From the NCBI RefSeq assembly GCF_000373265.1, contig NZ_KB890761.1:1-64000 (forward strand): a stretch of DNA of 64,000 nucleotides, in the 5' to 3' direction. Made by a program: the position numbers and the translations under genes. Below, one piece after another: positions 60,096-64,000 of this stretch. Within the stretch, counting starts at the first letter, position 1; the number at the start of each line of letters is the position of its first letter. Source of the DNA: Pontibacter roseus DSM 17521. Its GTDB lineage: Bacteria > Bacteroidota > Bacteroidia > Cytophagales > Hymenobacteraceae. The notes under the pieces were generated by a model. That model did no database searches. It saw nothing but the letters and a program-made list of their open reading frames with translations, and had not been told where the DNA came from.

Positions 60096-61676
60096 TTACT
60101 TCTTGTATCTAGCAGAAAGCTCTCTGGCTACCTGCTTAATCACACCTGTCGTCTCGTCGTCCAGTTTACCAGCCAGCAGCGCATTCAGGGTGTCCTGGTG
60201 CTGAGCACGCATGGTACGCAGGAAGTCTTTTTCGAAGGCTCTTACTTCGTTCACAGGCACGTTGTCCAGCAGACCGTTTGTAGCGCAGTAAATGATGGCT
60301 ACCTGCTCTGCTACTGACACCGGAGAGAACTGCGGCTGCTTCAGGATTTCCAAGTTACGGCGACCACGCTCAATCGTCAGCTTGGTAGCAGCATCCAGGT
60401 CAGAACCGAACTTGGCAAACGCTTCCAGTTCACGGAACTGCGCCTGATCCAGCTTCAACGTACCAGATACTTTCTTCATCGCTTTAATCTGAGCGTTACC
60501 ACCCACACGCGATACTGATATACCCACGTTAATTGCCGGGCGTATACCTGAGTTGAAGAGGTTCGTCTCCAGGAATATCTGGCCGTCTGTAATAGAGATT
60601 ACGTTGGTTGGGATATACGCCGAAACGTCACCAGCTTGTGTCTCAATAATTGGAAGCGCCGTCAAAGAACCACCACCACGCACTAAGTGACGGATGGACT
60701 CTGGCAGGTCGTTCATGTTGCTGGCAATCACATCAGATGCGTTGATTTTCGCAGCACGCTCTAACAGACGGGAGTGGAGGTAGAATACGTCACCAGGATA
60801 TGCTTCACGCCCTGGAGGTCTTCTTAGCAGAAGAGACACCTCACGGTAAGCTACCGCTTGCTTGGAAAGGTCATCGTAAACCACCAGTGCAGGACGTCCG
60901 GTATCACGGAAGAACTCACCGATAGCAGCACCTGTGAATGGCGCAAAGAACTGCATTGGAGCCGGATCAGAAGCAGAAGCCGCAACTACTACTGTGTAAT
61001 CCATCGCACCACCTTCCGTCAGGGCTTTTACCACCTGCGCTACAGTTGATGCTTTCTGTCCAACGGCAACATATATACAGAACACAGGCTGTCCTTTTTC
61101 GAAGAACTCACGCTGGTTCAGGATTGTATCAATCGCAACGGCAGACTTACCTGTCTGACGGTCACCGATGATAAGTTCACGCTGGCCACGGCCTATTGGA
61201 ATCATGGAGTCAATAGCCTTGATACCTGTCTGCATTGGCTCGTTTACCGGCTGGCGGAATACCACACCTGGCGCTTTACGCTCCAGCGGCATTTCGTACA
61301 GCTCTCCAGCGATAGGGCCTCTACCGTCTATTGGTTGACCCAGTGTGTTCACCACACGTCCAATGATGCCGTCACCTACTCGTACAGAGGCGATGCGGTT
61401 GGTTCTTCTTACAGTGGCTCCTTCTTTGATTTCGCTGTAGTCACCGAGCATTACGGCACCTACGTTGTCTTCTTCCAGGTTCAGCACAAGCGCCTGAAGT
61501 CCGTTTTCAAACTCTAACAGCTCACCGGATTGTGCTTTGGAGAGGCCATAGATACGCGCAACACCGTCACCCACTTGCAGCACTGTACCAACTTCTTCCA
61601 GTTCTGCCTCAGAACGGAAGTTTGATAGCTGCTCTCTTAGTATGGCTGATACTTCGTCAGGTCTTACTTCTGCCAT
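60096..61676 (-). CDS. atpA: ATP synthase F1 alpha subunit
   Basis: The non-catalytic nucleotide-binding subunit of F1, 526 residues. Walker [15 protein letters not shown] is at about 172-185; [47 protein letters not shown] is the family core, and [40 protein letters not shown] the C-terminal signature. It starts 2 nt behind the atpH stop, typical of tight translational coupling. Order atpB-E-F-H-A-G is usual for Bacteroidota, with atpD/atpC at another site. Confidence 0.98.
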   Translation of the reverse strand: MAEVRPDEVSAILREQLSNFRSEAELEEVGTVLQVGDGVARIYGLSKAQSGELLEFENGLQALVLNLEEDNVGAVMLGDYSEIKEGATVRRTNRIASVRVGDGIIGRVVNTLGQPIDGRGPIAGELYEMPLERKAPGVVFRQPVNEPMQTGIKAIDSMIPIGRGQRELIIGDRQTGKSAVAIDTILNQREFFEKGQPVFCIYVAVGQKASTVAQVVKALTEGGAMDYTVVVAASASDPAPMQFFAPFTGAAIGEFFRDTGRPALVVYDDLSKQAVAYREVSLLLRRPPGREAYPGDVFYLHSRLLERAAKINASDVIASNMNDLPESIRHLVRGGGSLTALPIIETQAGDVSAYIPTNVISITDGQIFLETNLFNSGIRPAINVGISVSRVGGNAQIKAMKKVSGTLKLDQAQFRELEAFAKFGSDLDAATKLTIERGRRNLEILKQPQFSPVSVAEQVAIIYCATNGLLDNVPVNEVRAFEKDFLRTMRAQHQDTLNALLAGKLDDETTGVIKQVARELSARYKK

Positions 61677-61678
61677 GA

Positions 61679-62236
61679 TTATAATTTATTGATATAGGGG
61701 TTGTCTTTAAATTTATTTCTCAGCTTGTTCAGGTTGTACTTCACAGAGCTGTCTATCTGCTGATCGCCAACACGGAGCACAAAGCCTCCTATAAGTGACG
61801 GGTCAATTTTCTCTTCTAGTTCAATGGAGTGTCCTGTCTGAACGGCCAGGCGCTGTCCCAGTTCGTTGCGCAGGGCCGGCGTAAGCGGAACGGCAGTGGT
61901 CACACTGGCTTCTTTGATGCCTTTGTACACATTGTACTGCGACTTGAATTCTGTTGCGATGAACTCCAGCAACGACTCACGGTTCTTGCGTGCTACGATA
62001 TTGAAAAAGGCCAGCGTCAGGTCATTCATCTTGCCCTTGAACACTGCGTTGAGCACAGCCATCTTCTTATCTGACTTCACTATCGGGTTACGCAGCAGCA
62101 GGTGCAGGTCCCTATTTTGGGAGGCTACCTTCGTGAAGAGCTTCATATCCTCATTCACCTGCTCCAACACCCCTTTCTCCTGCGCCAGTTCAATCAGTGA
62201 CTTTGCGTATCTGGAAGCAACTCTAATTTCTGACAT
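61679..62236 (-). CDS. atpH: ATP synthase F1 delta subunit (OSCP)
   Basis: The stator subunit linking F1 alpha to the b subunits. 185 residues, N-terminal helical domain ([32 protein letters not shown]) and C-terminal domain with [34 protein letters not shown], the family signature. It is 57 nt after atpF and 2 nt before atpA. Confidence 0.96.
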   Translation of the reverse strand: MSEIRVASRYAKSLIELAQEKGVLEQVNEDMKLFTKVASQNRDLHLLLRNPIVKSDKKMAVLNAVFKGKMNDLTLAFFNIVARKNRESLLEFIATEFKSQYNVYKGIKEASVTTAVPLTPALRNELGQRLAVQTGHSIELEEKIDPSLIGGFVLRVGDQQIDSSVKYNLNKLRNKFKDNPYINKL

Positions 62237-62293
62237 TTTGCTTTTATATAATCAGGACACCACCCTATGGGCAGCACCAGCTATGTTTACTAA

Positions 62294-62788
62294 TTAGTTA
62301 AGCGTTACTTCTCTGATATAATCCTGTGCCAGCTCCTGCTGCGCCTGCGGATTGCTCAGTTCTTTTCTCAGGATGCGCTCTGCAATATCAACTGAAAGGG
62401 CGGCAGCCATGTTTTTCACTTCTGTGATGGCAGCACGCTTCTCATTCTCAATCGCCTCACGCGCCTGTGCTATCATACGGCCCCCTTCTTCATTGGCCTT
62501 GTTTCTAGCACTTTCAATCATGGCGTTGCCTGCATCAGAAGCCTCCTTCAAGATTTTGTCGCGCTCCATGCGAGCTTCTGCTAGCAGCTTCTCATTTTCT
62601 GCTTTCAAACCCTGCATTTCAAGCTTCGCCTTCTCGGCAGCGCTCAGTGCTTTTTCGATTGATGCCTCACGCTCACTCAACGCACTCATGATAGGCTTCC
62701 AAGCGAATTTGGAGAGCAGGAACAGCACGATGATAAAGGTCACCGTCTGCCAGAAAATTAAACCTACACCTGGGGTTACTAATTCCAT
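62294..62788 (-). CDS. atpF: ATP synthase F0 subunit b
   Basis: The peripheral-stalk subunit, 164 residues. One N-terminal membrane helix (PGVGLIFWQTVTFIIVLFLLSKFAW) is followed by a long charged coiled coil (ALSEREASIEKALSAAEKAKLEMQGLKAENEKLLAEARMERDKILKEA...). Length and shape are normal for a homodimeric b. A 137-nt gap with a strong hairpin (62872-62913) separates it from atpE. Confidence 0.97.
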   Translation of the reverse strand: MELVTPGVGLIFWQTVTFIIVLFLLSKFAWKPIMSALSEREASIEKALSAAEKAKLEMQGLKAENEKLLAEARMERDKILKEASDAGNAMIESARNKANEEGGRMIAQAREAIENEKRAAITEVKNMAAALSVDIAERILRKELSNPQAQQELAQDYIREVTLN

Positions 62789-62871
62789 TTTGTATGAATT
62801 TGAATATTAGGTTCTTTTTTTACTAGTACCGGCATTGCTGCCAGTTGTGCTTTAACTATTTAACTATGGGT

Positions 62872-62913
62872 TTAATCTCTCCGTCCGGACCATGCGTCCG
62901 GACGAGAGATTAA
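62872..62913 (-). promoter_or_regulatory. Strong intercistronic hairpin between atpE and atpF
   Basis: A 19-bp stem with one bulged base: TTAATCTCTCCGTCCGGAC (62872-62890) against GTCCGGACGAGAGATTAA (62896-62913), loop CATGC. It begins 13 nt after the atpE stop on the minus strand. No T run follows, so it is more probably an mRNA-stabilising or partial attenuating structure than a terminator. Confidence 0.8.
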
Positions 62914-62925
62914 TCAAAAGCTGGA

Positions 62926-63207
<282 letters not shown>

Positions 63208-63227
63208 TTAAAAAAAAGGAATTCTGA

Positions 63228-64000
63228 TTAATGCGCTCCGTCTCCGTGGCCGTGGTCTCCTACGTGGTCATGCTCCTCTACTGCGCCACCGAAGTACATT
63301 GCTGAAAGCAGCGTGAAGATATAAGCCTGCAGCAGCGCCACGAACAGTTCTAGGAAGAACATGAAGGTGGCGAACGCCACGCTCAATGGACCCACTGCGA
63401 TGCTCTGGAAAATGAAAATCAAGCTGAACAGGGACAAGATGATGATGTGACCCGCCGTGATGTTGGCGAAAAGTCGAACCATCAGGGAGAACGGCTTGGT
63501 GATGATACCAATCAATTCTACCGGAATCATGATAGGAGCCAGCCATACCGGCACACCAGGCGTAGCAAAAATGTGCTTCCAGTAGCTCTTATTGCCACTG
63601 AACACGGTGATAAGCAAGGTCATAGTGGCCAGCACCAGCGTCACCGCGATATTGCCTGTCAGGTTAGCACCACCTGGCATCAAACCGAGCAGGTTGTTGA
63701 ACCAGATGAAGAAGAAGATGGTGAGCAGGTATGGCATGTAGCGCTCATACTTAGGACCAATGTTGGCCTTCGCGATTTCGTCGCGGACAAATATGATGAT
63801 GGGCTCAAAGAAGGACTGTATACCTCTAGGTGCCTTGCCGTGGTTCTTCTTATAGCTGGAGGCGATGGTAAGGAACACCAAAAACAACAGCGCCACACTA
63901 AGGAAGAGAGAGGCCACGTTCTTAGTTATAGAGAAATCCAACAGGCCAGCTTGGTCAGCTGCCGGCTCACCTGAGGCATCGGCACGGTAAATATGCCCGT
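63228..64000 (-). CDS. atpB: ATP synthase F0 subunit a (5' part missing, cut by window edge)
   Basis: The proton-channel subunit. At least 257 codons are visible; the frame is still open at the right edge, so the N-terminal part lies outside. The codon at 63941 is TTG in the middle of the protein, not a start: the frame reads on upstream (GHIYRADASGEPAADQAGLL, then DFSITKN). Bacteroidota AtpB has a long N-terminal extension, consistent with this. Core motifs: FFFIWFNNLLGLMPGGANLTGNIAVTL, ELIGIITKPFSLMVRLFANITAGHIII (the essential Arg), and LLQAYIFTLLSAMYFGGAV. The C-terminus is His/Asp-rich (EEHDHVGDHGHGDGAH). atpE follows 38 nt later. Confidence 0.95.
   Translation of the reverse strand, partial: GHIYRADASGEPAADQAGLLDFSITKNVASLFLSVALLFLVFLTIASSYKKNHGKAPRGIQSFFEPIIIFVRDEIAKANIGPKYERYMPYLLTIFFFIWFNNLLGLMPGGANLTGNIAVTLVLATMTLLITVFSGNKSYWKHIFATPGVPVWLAPIMIPVELIGIITKPFSLMVRLFANITAGHIIILSLFSLIFIFQSIAVGPLSVAFATFMFFLELFVALLQAYIFTLLSAMYFGGAVEEHDHVGDHGHGDGAH

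Noticed and set aside
63228-63941. atpB taken as complete with a start at 63941
   Set aside because: The codon there is TTG inside an open frame that continues to the window edge; the gene is cut at its 5' side.

Overview
This window reads as chromosome of a Bacteroidota bacterium of the order Cytophagales, most likely Hymenobacteraceae and close to Pontibacter (inference). The clues are type IX secretion (a CHU_C-tailed giant protein with PorP/SprF and OmpA partners), a TonB receptor with a carboxypeptidase-regulatory domain, a DUF5686 protein, many short lipoproteins, a fused E1 alpha/beta dehydrogenase, a single-chain GcvP, and Bacteroidota-type promoters (TTG, 19 bp, TAnnTTTG). Base composition is moderately GC-rich in genes; several intergenic regions and 47.9-48.5 kb are AT-rich.

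Layout. 1-600 holds four tandem minus-strand promoters and a boxA-like site, most likely the leader of an rRNA operon lying left of the window. 0.8-9.7 kb: a saccharopine/alanine dehydrogenase-family enzyme, gcvP, a DUF4136 lipoprotein, a TonB-dependent receptor and a PQQ-type sugar dehydrogenase. 9.8-17.7 kb: an operon-like T9SS surface locus with a 1632-residue protein carrying an ice-binding-like (DUF3494) head. 18-25 kb: lipA, OsmC, a bacilliredoxin, a fused 2-oxoacid dehydrogenase E1 and an M16 peptidase. 25-27 kb: three lipoproteins, two of them tandem PepSY-like paralogues. 27-29.5 kb: a MarR regulator with an aldo/keto reductase and an old yellow enzyme, probably one regulon. 29.7-38.6 kb: ispF, M28 peptidase, lutB, a divergent AsnRS-like asparagine synthetase/AsnC pair, an aminotransferase and sdaAA. 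39-43.6 kb: small secreted proteins, acylphosphatase, DinB, a YczE-like membrane protein and an NHLRC2-like thioredoxin. 44.3-49.8 kb: nuoABC and nuoD, split by rlmH and a minus-strand insertion carrying a map gene and an integron attC-like hairpin. 49.9-59 kb: PAP2 phosphatase, DUF5686 protein, nnr, a UbiA-like protein, ppa and a PafA-like phosphatase. 59-64 kb: atpB-E-F-H-A-G on the minus strand, atpB being cut by the window edge.

How the genes fit together. Respiration and ATP synthesis (nuo, atp, ppa, nnr), lipoate-dependent metabolism (lipA, E1, gcvP) and serine/glycine turnover (gcvP, sdaAA) make this a mainly housekeeping region with accessory islands. The points most worth attention are: a hugely over-represented octamer CTATACCT/AGGTATAG scattered over the whole window; the putative T9SS-exported ice-binding adhesin; the attC-like module inside the nuo cluster; duplicated MITE-like elements; and the asparagine locus with a non-classical synthetase. 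No tRNA, CRISPR array, IS transposase or prophage was seen.
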